A DNA stretch of 64,000 nt from Streptomyces sp. M92 (GTDB lineage Bacteria; Actinomycetota; Actinomycetes; Streptomycetales; Streptomycetaceae): contig NZ_CP101137.1 of NCBI RefSeq assembly GCF_028473745.1, forward strand, positions 4,340,001 to 4,404,000, in the 5' to 3' direction. Position numbers and translations under genes: made by a program. A model generated the notes under the pieces. The model was not told the origin of the DNA and searched no databases. It saw nothing but the letters and a program-made list of their open reading frames with translations. Within the stretch, counting starts at the first letter, position 1, and each line of letters opens with the position of its first letter. Positions 1 to 8,051 of this stretch are shown here, piece by piece.

Positions 1-667
1 CGAACGGGAGCAGCACCTCCTCCGGGCCGGCCAGCCGCGAGGCGGGCAGCGCGCCGCCGGGCAACGGCGACAGCAGCAACTCGACGGCGTCCGGAACGTC
101 CCGGCCCCGGGACGACTCCATGGTGACCGGTACGACCCTCACCTCCGCGAACCCGGCCAAGGTCTCCCGGACGCGCTCCGGCTCCTCCCGGTGCGGCCCC
201 GGCGGTCGCGGGCAGACGAACGCGAGCCGACCCCCCGGCCGCAGCGCCCGCGCGACATCGCGTAAGGCGGCGGCGTGGCCGGCGAGGGACATCGGCCCGC
301 CCCGGCCGACGACCACGTCGTACCCACCGGCGGGGAAGGAATGCGCCTGCGCGTCGGCACACACGTAGCAGACGTTCTCGATCCCCTCGGCGGCGGTGCC
401 CGCGCGGGCCCGCTCCAGCGGCGGCGCGCAGGCGTCGACGCCCACCACGTGCCCGGGGGCGGCGAGCCGCGCCGCGAACCGGGTCGTGGCGCCGGCCCCG
501 CAGCCGACGACCAGGACGCGGTCGCCCGGCACGATGGCCGCCGCGCCGAACAGGGCGTCGTCCACACCGGCGGGCCTCGCGTCGTACCCGGCCCGGTGAG
601 CCGCCCGGTGGGCGCCGACGGGACCGTTCCAGGACTCGGCCCGGCGGGGGGCGGCGACGCCGGTCAT
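1..667 (-). CDS. Class I SAM-dependent methyltransferase (3' end cut by window)
   Basis: About 222 codons are visible; the C-terminus lies beyond the window edge. The N-terminus has a WNGPVGAH-type segment, followed by a Rossmann SAM-binding motif I (VLVVGCGAGA) near residues 50-60 and a later LRPGGRLAFVCP strand. Together these mark a UbiE/Methyltransf_11-type class I enzyme. The substrate is unknown. The ATG overlaps the stop of the AhpD-like gene by four bases (ATGA at 664-667), so the two are very likely co-transcribed and translationally coupled. Codon 135 is TTA (bases 263-265, minus strand), a rare leucine codon in this genome that needs the bldA tRNA, so expression may be developmentally limited. 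Family call is firm; function is not known. Confidence 0.85.
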   Translation of the reverse strand, partial: MTGVAAPRRAESWNGPVGAHRAAHRAGYDARPAGVDDALFGAAAIVPGDRVLVVGCGAGATTRFAARLAAPGHVVGVDACAPPLERARAGTAAEGIENVCYVCADAQAHSFPAGGYDVVVGRGGPMSLAGHAAALRDVARALRPGGRLAFVCPRPPGPHREEPERVRETLAGFAEVRVVPVTMESSRGRDVPDAVELLLSPLPGGALPASRLAGPEEVLLPF

Positions 668-1665
668 GAGGTCTCCTCCACGGTGGGTGCGGTCAGGGCG
701 GTTTCTACGCGGTCCACGGCAGCGAACGCGCCGTACGCCACGAGGTGCACCAGGCAGTGGTCGGTGTGCTCGGGCCGGCGCCACGCCGCGACGTCCGCCT
801 CCGCGATCCGGGACGGCGCGAGCGCGGCCAGCAGCGCCAGCCGGGCGCCGGGCCTTTCCCGGCGGTCGGGGAACGGGTCCGGGTCCAAGGGTGGATGCGA
901 CCCGTCCCAGTCACGCACGACCGTGCGCACGAGGGCCTGGTCGTCGGCTCCGAGGAGGCCCGCGCCCATCGTGGCGGCCGTGCGCAGGGCCGCGTACGCG
1001 GGGCCGACCGGCGTGTCCCCCGCCCACGCCGGTCCCGGGCCGGGGTCGTCGAGCAGGGGCAGGGACGCGCCGGGCACGGCCGGGCGGCGCACGGTGCGGG
1101 ACAGTGACCGGCCGGCCAGACTCCGCACCGCACGCAGCCGCTGCGCGTCGGCCGGGAGCAGCCTCTCGGTCACCAGGGCCGACACGATCCGGTTGATGAA
1201 GTGGAAGGCCAGCGCGGTGCCCAGATAGCCGGGCGCCTCCTCGCGCGGGAACGGGTACGGCTCCCGCGCGGCGCCCGGAACCCGGGTGCGGCGCGCCCAG
1301 TCCAGCACGCGCGCGTGCCGCCCGTCGGCCGGCTCCCGGCCCCGGGCCAGCCGCTCGGCCAGGTCGTGGTCGCCGGTCGCGTGCAGCAGCATCGTGTGCG
1401 CGTCCACGCAGAACCGGCACCCGTTGGCCTGCGACACCCCGAAGGCGGCGACCTCCTTGCCGGTCCGGTCGCCGGGGCCGGCGAGCAGGGACTCGCGCAT
1501 CAGCGCCCAGGCGGGGGCGAGGAGCGCGGGGGCGGAGGAGAGGGCCACGAAGGGGGCGGGTTCGGGGATGCCGAAGTCCCGCGCCATCTGCTCGTAGAGC
1601 TCCGCGAGGCGGCCGGTGGCCGCTTTCGGGGGCAGGGGCTCGGTATGACGGAAGGTGGTGGGCAT
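664..1665 (-). CDS. Carboxymuconolactone decarboxylase / AhpD-like protein
   Basis: 333 residues from the ATG at 1665. Residues E71, C83, C86 and H90 fit the AhpD-type arrangement E-x11-C-x2-C-x3-H, the proton relay and redox cysteines of alkylhydroperoxidase D, in a segment reading NGCRFCVDAH. The N-terminal ~150 residues form the CMD domain; the C-terminal half, rich in Ala and Arg, is less recognisable. It may act as a peroxidase or thiol-disulfide reductase. First gene of a two-gene operon with the methyltransferase (four-base overlap), transcribed away from the two-component system at 1833. The family is clear from the motif; the substrate is not. Confidence 0.85.
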   Translation of the reverse strand: MPTTFRHTEPLPPKAATGRLAELYEQMARDFGIPEPAPFVALSSAPALLAPAWALMRESLLAGPGDRTGKEVAAFGVSQANGCRFCVDAHTMLLHATGDHDLAERLARGREPADGRHARVLDWARRTRVPGAAREPYPFPREEAPGYLGTALAFHFINRIVSALVTERLLPADAQRLRAVRSLAGRSLSRTVRRPAVPGASLPLLDDPGPGPAWAGDTPVGPAYAALRTAATMGAGLLGADDQALVRTVVRDWDGSHPPLDPDPFPDRRERPGARLALLAALAPSRIAEADVAAWRRPEHTDHCLVHLVAYGAFAAVDRVETALTAPTVEETS

Positions 1666-1755
1666 GGACAGCAGAGTGCGGCGCGGAGGCGCCCGCGGTC
1701 GTCGTACGGCCGGAGACGGTCCTCGCTGCGCCGCCGGAGCCCGTCCCGGGCGGCC

Positions 1756-1775
1756 ACTACTTCGCCGGGAGTAGT
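1756..1775. promoter_or_regulatory. Candidate operator dyad in the divergent promoter region
   Basis: Perfect 6-bp inverted repeat ACTACT (1756-1761) / AGTAGT (1770-1775) with an 8-base spacer. It lies between the AhpD-like gene (start 1665) and the histidine kinase (start 1833). A NarL-family response regulator is encoded by the kinase's partner, so a dyad here could be its target; that is inference only. Confidence 0.4.
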
Positions 1776-1820
1776 CCACAAGCCGTCCACAGGGCCGACG
1801 CGGCCGTCGGCGGATCCGTC

Positions 1821-1826
1821 TATGGT
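1821..1826 (+). promoter_or_regulatory. Putative -10 box giving a leaderless kinase mRNA
   Basis: TATGGT lies six bases before the ATG at 1833 and no Shine-Dalgarno is visible. This is the arrangement expected for a leaderless transcript starting at the A of ATG. The -35 region (around 1797-1803) is weak. Confidence 0.4.
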
Positions 1827-1832
1827 GCGGGC

Positions 1833-2954
1833 ATGAGTGGGCGTCAGATACCGCGGACCGGCCGAGACCGGCTCGCCGACGCGATCCTCGCGGTCGTGGT
1901 CGGCGCCCTCGGCATGACCGTCGCGGCCTTCGACGGCGACACCACCGTCCTGGACCAGGCGCTGGTCGCCCTCGCCTCGGCGGCCCTCGCCTTCCACCGC
2001 GCCGCCCCGCGCGCGGTGCTGGCCGTCGCCACCGCGCTCGGCACGGCGTACGTGGTGCACGCCCACCCCGGACCACTGTCCGCACTGCCCGTCCTGGCCG
2101 CCGTGCACACCGCGGCCCGGGTCGGCCACCGGGGCGTCGCGGCGGCCGGCGGCGCGGTGTTCCTGGCGGGATACGTGGCGACCGGGCCCGGGACGCAGGA
2201 CGTGGCCGAGCGGGCCGGGCTGCTGGCCGGCTGGTTCCTGTGCGCGGTGGTGACCGGGCTCGCCGACCGCAACTGGCAGGCGTACCTGCGCCAGACCGAG
2301 CAGCGCGCCCTGGAGGCGGAACGCACCCGGGAGGAGGCGGCCCTGCGCCGGGCCGGCGAGGAACGCCTGCGCATCGCCCGGGAGTTGCACGACTCGCTCA
2401 CCCACAGCATCTCCATCGTCAAGCTACAGGTGGGCGTCGCCGTCCACCTCGCGCGCAAACGGGGCGAGGAGGTGCCGCCCGCGCTGCTCGCCATCCAGGA
2501 GGCGAGCGGCGAGGCGATGCGCGAGCTGCGCTCCGCCCTCCAGGTGCTGCGCGCCGACGAGCCGGCCGGTACCCCGGCGCTGCTCGTGGAGCGGGCCCGC
2601 GCGGCCGGCCTCGCCGTCGACCTGACGGTCACCGGTGCGCAGCGCCCGCTGCCGCAGGCCGTCGACCGGGCCGCCTACCGCATCGTCCAGGAGGCCTTGA
2701 CCAACGCGGCACGGCACGCGGGACCGGCGAAGGTGACGGTGCGGATCGACCACGGCACCGAGAAGGAGGGGGAGTTGACGATACTCGTGGAGGACGACGG
2801 CGTCGGCGACCCGGCCCGGCCGCCGGCGCCGGGTACCGGCCTGACCGGCATGGACGAACGCGTCACGGCGCTCGGCGGCACCCTGCGCGCCGCCCCGCGC
2901 ACGGAGGGCGGCTTCGCGGTGCGGGCCCGGCTCCCGCTGGGGGAGCGGGGATGA
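1833..2954 (+). CDS. Two-component sensor histidine kinase (HisKA_3/NarL type)
   Basis: 373 residues. The N-terminal half (about 15-145) is a run of hydrophobic segments forming a membrane domain with almost no extracellular sensor loop. It is followed by a charged, coiled-coil-like linker and a HisKA_3 dimerisation domain with the phospho-accepting His186 in RELHDSLTHS. The C-terminal HATPase carries an N-box (TNAARHA) and G-boxes. The short membrane sensor resembles intramembrane-sensing kinases that detect envelope stress, though the signal cannot be read from sequence. It overlaps the response regulator by four bases (ATGA). No ribosome site precedes the ATG; a TATGGT six bases upstream suggests a leaderless mRNA. 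Confidence 0.93.
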   Translation: MSGRQIPRTGRDRLADAILAVVVGALGMTVAAFDGDTTVLDQALVALASAALAFHRAAPRAVLAVATALGTAYVVHAHPGPLSALPVLAAVHTAARVGHRGVAAAGGAVFLAGYVATGPGTQDVAERAGLLAGWFLCAVVTGLADRNWQAYLRQTEQRALEAERTREEAALRRAGEERLRIARELHDSLTHSISIVKLQVGVAVHLARKRGEEVPPALLAIQEASGEAMRELRSALQVLRADEPAGTPALLVERARAAGLAVDLTVTGAQRPLPQAVDRAAYRIVQEALTNAARHAGPAKVTVRIDHGTEKEGELTILVEDDGVGDPARPPAPGTGLTGMDERVTALGGTLRAAPRTEGGFAVRARLPLGERG

Positions 2955-3646
2955 GCGAGCAGGTCCTACGGGTGGTGCTCGTCGACGACCAGGCGCTGAT
3001 GCGGGCCGGCTTCCGGGCCCTGCTGGACGCCGAGGACGGCATCGAGGTGGTCGGCGAGGCCGCCGACGGGGAGCAGGGGGTGGCGCTGGTGCGGGCCGAG
3101 GTGCCCGACATCGCGCTGGTCGACGTGCAGATGCCGGTGATGTCCGGCATCGAGGCGACCCGCCGCATCGCCTCCGACCCCGTCCTCGCCGCCGTACGCG
3201 TGGTCATCCTCACCAACTACGGCCTGGACGAGTACGTCTTCGAGGCGCTGCGGGCGGGTGCGAGCGGCTTCCTCCTCAAGGACACCGAGCCGGCCGACCT
3301 GCTCCAGGCCATCGAGGTGGTGGCGCGCGGCGAGGCCCTGCTCTCCCCGTCCGTCACCCGCACCCTGATCGGCGAGTTCGTGGCCCGTCCCCCGGACCGG
3401 GCCACCGCCCCCGGCCTGGACGGCCTCACCCGCCGCGAGCGCGAGGTCACCGCGCTCGCCGCACGCGGACTGAGCAACGAGGAGATCGCCGCGCACATGG
3501 TGATCAGCCCGCTGACCGCCAAGACGCACATCAGCCGGGCGATGACCAAGCTGGGCGCCCGAGACCGGGCACAGCTGGTGGTCTTCGCCTACGAGTCGGG
3601 ACTGGTGGAGGCGCGGCGGCGCCGGACGCACACCTTCGAGGCCTAG
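2951..3646 (+). CDS. NarL/LuxR-family response regulator
   Basis: 231 residues. Receiver domain 5-120 has the acidic pair D12/D13, phospho-acceptor D58 (IALVDVQMP) and a conserved LLKD lysine. The C-terminal LuxR HTH begins near residue 155 with LTRREREVTALAARGLSNEE. It is the partner of the preceding kinase (four-base start/stop overlap). The likely targets are its own operon and the divergent AhpD-like/methyltransferase operon, since a dyad lies between them; this is inference. Its stop shares a CTAG with the stop of the convergent lipoate ligase gene, leaving no room for a terminator between the two. Confidence 0.95.
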   Translation: MSEQVLRVVLVDDQALMRAGFRALLDAEDGIEVVGEAADGEQGVALVRAEVPDIALVDVQMPVMSGIEATRRIASDPVLAAVRVVILTNYGLDEYVFEALRAGASGFLLKDTEPADLLQAIEVVARGEALLSPSVTRTLIGEFVARPPDRATAPGLDGLTRREREVTALAARGLSNEEIAAHMVISPLTAKTHISRAMTKLGARDRAQLVVFAYESGLVEARRRRTHTFEA

Positions 3647-4707
3647 GGAACGCGCGCGGTCCACCGGGTGGAGCCGAACTTGGTGCGCGCCAGCTCCCGC
3701 GCCCGGGCCAGCTCCTCGTCGGTCACCTTCCCCTGGGTGAGGCCGTAGCGGCCGCCGAAGGAGGTGATCATGCGGTCGATCACGGCCTCGCGCGGCAGAC
3801 CGGTCTGCCGGCGCAGCGGGTCCACCCGCTTCTTCGCGCTCCTGGTGCCCTTGTCGGACATCTTCTCCTTGCCGATGCGGAGCACCTCCAGCATCTTGTC
3901 GGCGTCGATGTCGTACGACATGGTCACGTGGTGCAGCACGGCGCCGGGACCGCCCCCGGGCCCGACCACGCGTTTCTGCGCGGCGCCCGCGATCTTGCCC
4001 TGGTCGGTGGCGATGTCGTTCAGCGGCTGGTACCAGGCCTTGACGCCCATGTCGCCGAGGGCGCCCAGCACCCAGTCGTCGAGGTAGGCGTAGCTGTCCT
4101 GGAAGGAGAGGCCCTGGACCAGCGCGTCCGGCACCGAGAGCGAGTAGGTGATCGTGTTGCCGGGTTCCACGAACATCGCGCCGCCGCCGGAGATCCGGCG
4201 CACCACCTCGATGCCGTGGCGGGCGGCGCCCTCGGGGTCCACCTCGTTGCGCAGCGACTGGAAGCTGCCGATGATCACTGCCGGTGCGCCCCACTCCCAC
4301 ACCCGCAGTGTCGGCGGGCGCCGGCCCGCGGCCACCTCGGCGGTCAGCACCTCGTCCAGCGCCATGTGCAGGGCGGGCGGCTGCGGACCCTCGTGGATCA
4401 GCTGCCAGTCGTAGTCCGTCCAGTCGGTGGCGTGTGCGAGCGCGCGGCGCACGGCGATCCCGACGCCCTCCGAGGTCAGCCCGTACATCACGGTTCCCTC
4501 GGGCAGCGCCGCGTCGATCCGGGCGGCCAGTCCCGCCGCGTCGGTGCCGGCCGGGGCGCCCTCCAGCGCACGGTTCACGGCGTCCAGCGCCTCGTCCGGC
4601 TCGAGGAAGAAGTCGCCCGCCACGCGCACGTGCCGCAGCACTCCGTCCTCGGCCTCCACGTCCACGACGACCAGCTTGCCGCCGGGGATCTTGTATTCAC
4701 CGTGCAC
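3643..4707 (-). CDS. lplA: Lipoate-protein ligase A with accessory domain at the N-terminus
   Basis: 354 residues from a GTG at 4707, chosen for the GGAGG-containing site just upstream; a longer frame to 4788 lacks one. It attaches lipoate to the E2/H subunits of 2-oxoacid dehydrogenases and the glycine cleavage system. The catalytic domain (about 95-354) has RRISGGGAMF and the lysine-containing GKIAGAAQKR motif. Residues 1-90 (IPGGKLVVVDV, then VAGDFFLEPDEALDAV) resemble the LplA C-terminal accessory domain / archaeal LplB, placed here at the N-terminus. The domains therefore appear circularly permuted relative to E. coli LplA. Convergent with the response regulator, overlapping by CTAG. Confidence 0.88.
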   Translation of the reverse strand: MHGEYKIPGGKLVVVDVEAEDGVLRHVRVAGDFFLEPDEALDAVNRALEGAPAGTDAAGLAARIDAALPEGTVMYGLTSEGVGIAVRRALAHATDWTDYDWQLIHEGPQPPALHMALDEVLTAEVAAGRRPPTLRVWEWGAPAVIIGSFQSLRNEVDPEGAARHGIEVVRRISGGGAMFVEPGNTITYSLSVPDALVQGLSFQDSYAYLDDWVLGALGDMGVKAWYQPLNDIATDQGKIAGAAQKRVVGPGGGPGAVLHHVTMSYDIDADKMLEVLRIGKEKMSDKGTRSAKKRVDPLRRQTGLPREAVIDRMITSFGGRYGLTQGKVTDEELARARELARTKFGSTRWTARVP

Positions 4708-5166
4708 CGATCTGCCTCCGTTTCCGTACGTCGGGGCAACAGCGCCGCGGGCCGTGCTGTTCCCCGGGGCGGGCACGGCCCCGGACACGGGCGGCGGGCC
4801 GCGGACCCGCTCCGGCTAGCCTGACCGCATGCGCGGCACCGGGGACCTGCCGACGCTCGCCGCGGGCGAGGTGGACGTGTCCTTCGTGATCAGCTCGGCC
4901 AGGCCCGCGCCGGAGCCATGGCCGGCTGGACCGGAGCCCGCCCGGCCATCCGGAGCGGCGGACTCGCCTGCGTCGCCGCGGTGGGCCTGCTCACCGCCGC
5001 CCTGCCCGGCTCGTCGCCTACGACGCCCGCACCGACGAGGACGCCCTCCGCCGCGCCGCCGAGGCCGTCGGGGGAGGAACCGTCACGTTCCTGACCCGGC
5101 GGGTGTCCGGACCCCCGAGTGGGTACGGAAGGCCAGTGCGACCCGACGACGCACCCGAGGTGAGAA
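4708..5166. other. 459-bp intergenic stretch with no confident gene
   Basis: Divergent region between the lipoate ligase (minus) and gamma-glutamyltransferase (plus). It holds the ligase ribosome site near 4716-4720 and two coding-like pieces in different plus frames: one from ATG 4829 reading MRGTGDLPTLAAGEV, and a short secreted-like peptide at 4918-5094. High third-position GC in both makes an old frameshifted gene possible, but nothing is recognisable. Confidence 0.4.
4918..5094 (+). CDS. Possible small secreted peptide or gene remnant
   Basis: 58 codons with ATG at 4918 and a GGAG six bases upstream. A hydrophobic stretch (LACVAAVGLLTAALPG) is followed by a Pro/Thr/Ser-rich tail, as in short exported proteins. 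It has no recognisable homologue to me and lies in a region whose upstream part reads as coding in another frame. It could be chance or the tail of a decayed gene. Confidence 0.2.
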   Translation: MAGWTGARPAIRSGGLACVAAVGLLTAALPGSSPTTPAPTRTPSAAPPRPSGEEPSRS

Positions 5167-7005
5167 ATGCAGCACACCACCCGCCCGACCCTCCAGGGCA
5201 CCTTCGGCATGGTCTCCTCCACCCACTGGCTGGCCTCGCAGTCGGCCATGGCGGTGCTGGAGGACGGCGGCAACGCCTACGACGCCGCCGTGGCCGGTGC
5301 CTTCGTGCTGCACGTCGTCGAGCCGCACCTGAACGGGCCCGCCGGGGAGGTGCCGATCCTGCTCGCACCGGCGGACGGCGAGGTGCGGGTGCTGTGCGGA
5401 CAGGGCGTGGCACCGGCCGGGGCGACGATCGCGCACTACAAGGGGCTCGGCCTCGACCTGGTCCCCGGCACCGGCCCGCTCGCCGCCGCGGTCCCCGGTG
5501 CCTTCGACGCCTGGATGACGCTGCTGCGCGACCACGGCACCAAGCCGCTCGCCGACGTGCTGAAGTACGCCATCGGGTACGCGGAACACGGGCACCCGCC
5601 CGTGGAGCGGATGACGGAGACCGTGGAGACCGTGCGGGAGCTGTTCGGGACGGAGTGGACGTCCTCGGCCGAGATCTACCTCCCGGACGGCCGTCCGCCT
5701 CGCCCCGGCGTGCCCTTCCGCAACCCCGCCCTCGCCGCCACCTGGAAGCGGCTGCTCGCCGAGACCGCCGGCGCGGGGGGCCGCGAGGCGCGGATCGACG
5801 CGGCACGGGAGGTCTGGCGCACCGGATTCGTCGCCGAGGCCCTCGTACGGCAGGCCGGCCGGCCCACCATGGACACCAGCGGCGTCCGCCACACCGGCAC
5901 CCTCACGGCCGCCGACCTCGCCGGCTGGTCCGCGCACTACGAGGCTCCCGCCACCTACGACTGGAACGGCTGGACCCTGTGCAAGGCGGGCCCCTGGAGC
6001 CAGGGCCCCGTCCTGCTCCAGCAGCTGGCGCTGCTCCCGCCCGAGCTGCCGCGGTACGGCTCGGCGGACTACGTCCACCTGCTGATCGAGGGCTGCAAGC
6101 TCGCCATGGCCGACCGGGAGGCCTGGTACGGGGACGCGGACGGCGCTGACGCGGTGCCGCTCGACGACCTGCTGTCGCCCGAGTACAACGCGGCGCGGCG
6201 GGCGCTCGTCGGTGAGAAGGCCTCCTTCGAGCTGCGGCCCGGCAGCCCGGGCGGGCGCGCCCCGCGGCTCAGCGCGCACGCGCGCGGGGCGGCCGTGGAG
6301 GGGGAGGGCCTCGACGCCCTGGGCGTCGGTGAGCCGACGGTGGCCAAGAGCCCGACGTCGCCGGTGCCGGGCGAACCGGACGTCGCCGCCGACGGGGGCA
6401 CCCGTGGCGACACCTGCCACCTGGACATAGTCGACCGCTGGGGCAACATGGTCTCGGCCACCCCCAGCGGCGGCTGGCTCCAGTCCAACCCGGTCGTGCC
6501 CGAACTGGGCTTCCCGCTCGGCACCCGGTTGCAGATGACCTGGCTGGAGGAGGGCCTGCCCAACTCGCTCACACCGGGCCGCCGGCCGCGCACCACGCTC
6601 ACGCCCTCCGTCGCGCTGCGCGACGGGGTGCCGGTCATGGCCTTCGGCACCCCCGGCGGCGACCAGCAGGACCAGTGGCAGACACACTTCTTCCTGGCGG
6701 TCGCCCTGCGCGCGCAGGTGCGCGGCGGCCTCGACCTCCAGGGCGCCATCGACGCCCCGAACTGGCACAACGACAGCTTCCCCGGCTCCTTCTTCCCGCG
6801 CGGCATGCGGACGGGCAGCGTCACCGTGGAGTCCCGCGTGCCGGCGGAGGTCGTCGAGGAGCTGCGGCGCCGCGGGCACGACGTGACGGTCGGCGAGGCC
6901 TGGTCGGAGGGCCGGCTGTGCGCCGTCGCCCGGGACCCCGAAACGGGCGTGCTCTCGGCGGCGGCGAACCCGCGCGGCATGCAGGGGTACGCGGTCGGGC
7001 GCTGA
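5167..7005 (+). CDS. Gamma-glutamyltransferase family protein
   Basis: 612 residues from ATG 5167 with a purine-rich GAGGTGAGAA before it. Ntn-hydrolase of the GGT family, which autocleaves before a catalytic threonine and hydrolyses or transfers gamma-glutamyl groups. The precursor cleavage region is DTCHLDIVDRWGNMVS, with T416 as candidate nucleophile; downstream lie a GGW segment and the glycine-rich TPGGDQQDQWQ typical of the small subunit. There is no clear signal peptide (N-terminus MQHTTRPTLQGTFGMVSS), so it may be cytosolic, unlike classical periplasmic GGT. Proteins of this type are also annotated as acylase or oxamate amidohydrolase, so the substrate is uncertain. Confidence 0.88.
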   Translation: MQHTTRPTLQGTFGMVSSTHWLASQSAMAVLEDGGNAYDAAVAGAFVLHVVEPHLNGPAGEVPILLAPADGEVRVLCGQGVAPAGATIAHYKGLGLDLVPGTGPLAAAVPGAFDAWMTLLRDHGTKPLADVLKYAIGYAEHGHPPVERMTETVETVRELFGTEWTSSAEIYLPDGRPPRPGVPFRNPALAATWKRLLAETAGAGGREARIDAAREVWRTGFVAEALVRQAGRPTMDTSGVRHTGTLTAADLAGWSAHYEAPATYDWNGWTLCKAGPWSQGPVLLQQLALLPPELPRYGSADYVHLLIEGCKLAMADREAWYGDADGADAVPLDDLLSPEYNAARRALVGEKASFELRPGSPGGRAPRLSAHARGAAVEGEGLDALGVGEPTVAKSPTSPVPGEPDVAADGGTRGDTCHLDIVDRWGNMVSATPSGGWLQSNPVVPELGFPLGTRLQMTWLEEGLPNSLTPGRRPRTTLTPSVALRDGVPVMAFGTPGGDQQDQWQTHFFLAVALRAQVRGGLDLQGAIDAPNWHNDSFPGSFFPRGMRTGSVTVESRVPAEVVEELRRRGHDVTVGEAWSEGRLCAVARDPETGVLSAAANPRGMQGYAVGR

Positions 7006-7098
7006 CCGCGCCGGCCCCGCTCCGCCTGTTCGCGCCGATTCCACCCGGAGTACACCACCCGGGTGGGGATTGTCAGTGGGGCGTGCTCTCATGGAGTC

Positions 7099-7944
7099 AT
7101 GATCGAGAACAACGAAACCATCGACGAGTTTCTCGCCCGGCACGCCGACGACGTGGCGGAGGCCGTCCGCAAGGCCGCCGCCCAGGAGATCATGCCGCGC
7201 CGGCGCCGGCTGGCGTCCCACGAGATCGACGAGAAGGCCGGCCCGCACGACCTGGTCACGGACGCCGACCGGCAGGCCGAGCTCTTCCTCACCGACGCCC
7301 TGTCCGCACTGCTGCCCGGCTCGGTGGTGGTCGGAGAGGAGGCGGTGCACGCCAACCCCGCCTCCTACGAGGCGATACGCGGCGAGGCGCCGGTGTGGAT
7401 CGTCGACCCGGTCGACGGGACGCGGCAGTTCGTGCACGGCGACCCGGGCTTCTGCACCCTGGTCGCCCTCGCCCACCACGGGGTCGTGCGGGCCTCGTGG
7501 ACCTACGCCCCGGTCCACGACCAGCTGGCCACGGCGGTCCGGGGCCAGGGCGCCTTCCTGGACGGCGAGCGCCTGCACGCCGGGCCGCCCGAGCCCGGCC
7601 GCGAGCTCGACGTCGCCACCTCCCACCCGGACTACACGACCGACGAGCAGAAGCAGGCCCTGCTCGGCCTGCGCACCCCGGGCGTGGCCCCCCGCCCCTG
7701 CGGCTCGGCGGGCCTGGAGTACCTGGCCGTGGCCCGCGGCGAGCTGGACGCCACGGCGTTCAGCTGGGAAGCGGCGTGGGACCACGCGGCCGGCCTGCTC
7801 CTGGTGGAGGAGGCGGGCGGCACCCACCTCACCCGCACCGGCGAGCCCTTCCGCATCACGGGCGGCAACGAGCTGCCGTTCACCGCGGCTCGCGACGCCG
7901 CCACGGCCCGCCGGGTGGTGGCACTGCTGGCGGGCGAGGCCTGA
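7099..7944 (+). CDS. Inositol monophosphatase / histidinol-phosphatase family enzyme
   Basis: 281 residues from ATG 7099, preceded by GGAG; a GTG 36 bases upstream is possible but less likely. Metal-binding motifs of the Li-sensitive phosphatase superfamily are intact: GEEAVHA, the DPVDGT motif (D103, D106, G107, T108) and WDHAAG with D228. These bind two or three Mg2+ and activate water to hydrolyse a small phosphomonoester such as inositol-1-phosphate or histidinol phosphate. Single gene; the upstream gap holds a 12-bp palindrome (CCACCCGGGTGG, 7055-7066) of unknown use. Which phosphate ester is used cannot be decided from sequence. Confidence 0.9.
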   Translation: MIENNETIDEFLARHADDVAEAVRKAAAQEIMPRRRRLASHEIDEKAGPHDLVTDADRQAELFLTDALSALLPGSVVVGEEAVHANPASYEAIRGEAPVWIVDPVDGTRQFVHGDPGFCTLVALAHHGVVRASWTYAPVHDQLATAVRGQGAFLDGERLHAGPPEPGRELDVATSHPDYTTDEQKQALLGLRTPGVAPRPCGSAGLEYLAVARGELDATAFSWEAAWDHAAGLLLVEEAGGTHLTRTGEPFRITGGNELPFTAARDAATARRVVALLAGEA

Positions 7945-8001
7945 CCACCGGGGGCAGCGCCCCTCCGCACGGCGAATTGCCGTGTCCCGGTGCCCCGTCG
8001 C

Positions 8002-8032
8002 GTGATCGACTGTCGGCCCAGACAGTCATCAC
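8002..8032 (+). promoter_or_regulatory. Stem-loop upstream of the tandem GNAT gene
   Basis: Arms GTGAT-(C)-GACTGTC (8002-8014) and GACAGTC-ATCAC (8021-8032) form a 12-bp stem with one bulged base and a GGCCCA loop. It ends ten bases before the GGAG site of the TTG-initiated gene. It could terminate the phosphatase transcript or be a 5'-UTR structure; there is no T-tract. Confidence 0.45.
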
Positions 8033-8051
8033 CGGACGGACCGGAGTCACC

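Noticed and set aside
1771..1793. Two TCCACA-containing strings as DnaA boxes
   Set aside because: They match only the last part of the consensus and are not arranged as an origin; no dnaA or dnaN nearby.
7055..7066. CCACCCGGGTGG palindrome before the phosphatase gene
   Set aside because: Self-complementary GC strings of this size are common by chance at this base composition; no further support.
5083..7827. Minus-strand frame of about 900 codons
   Set aside because: Antisense to gamma-glutamyltransferase and the phosphatase; no recognisable domain.
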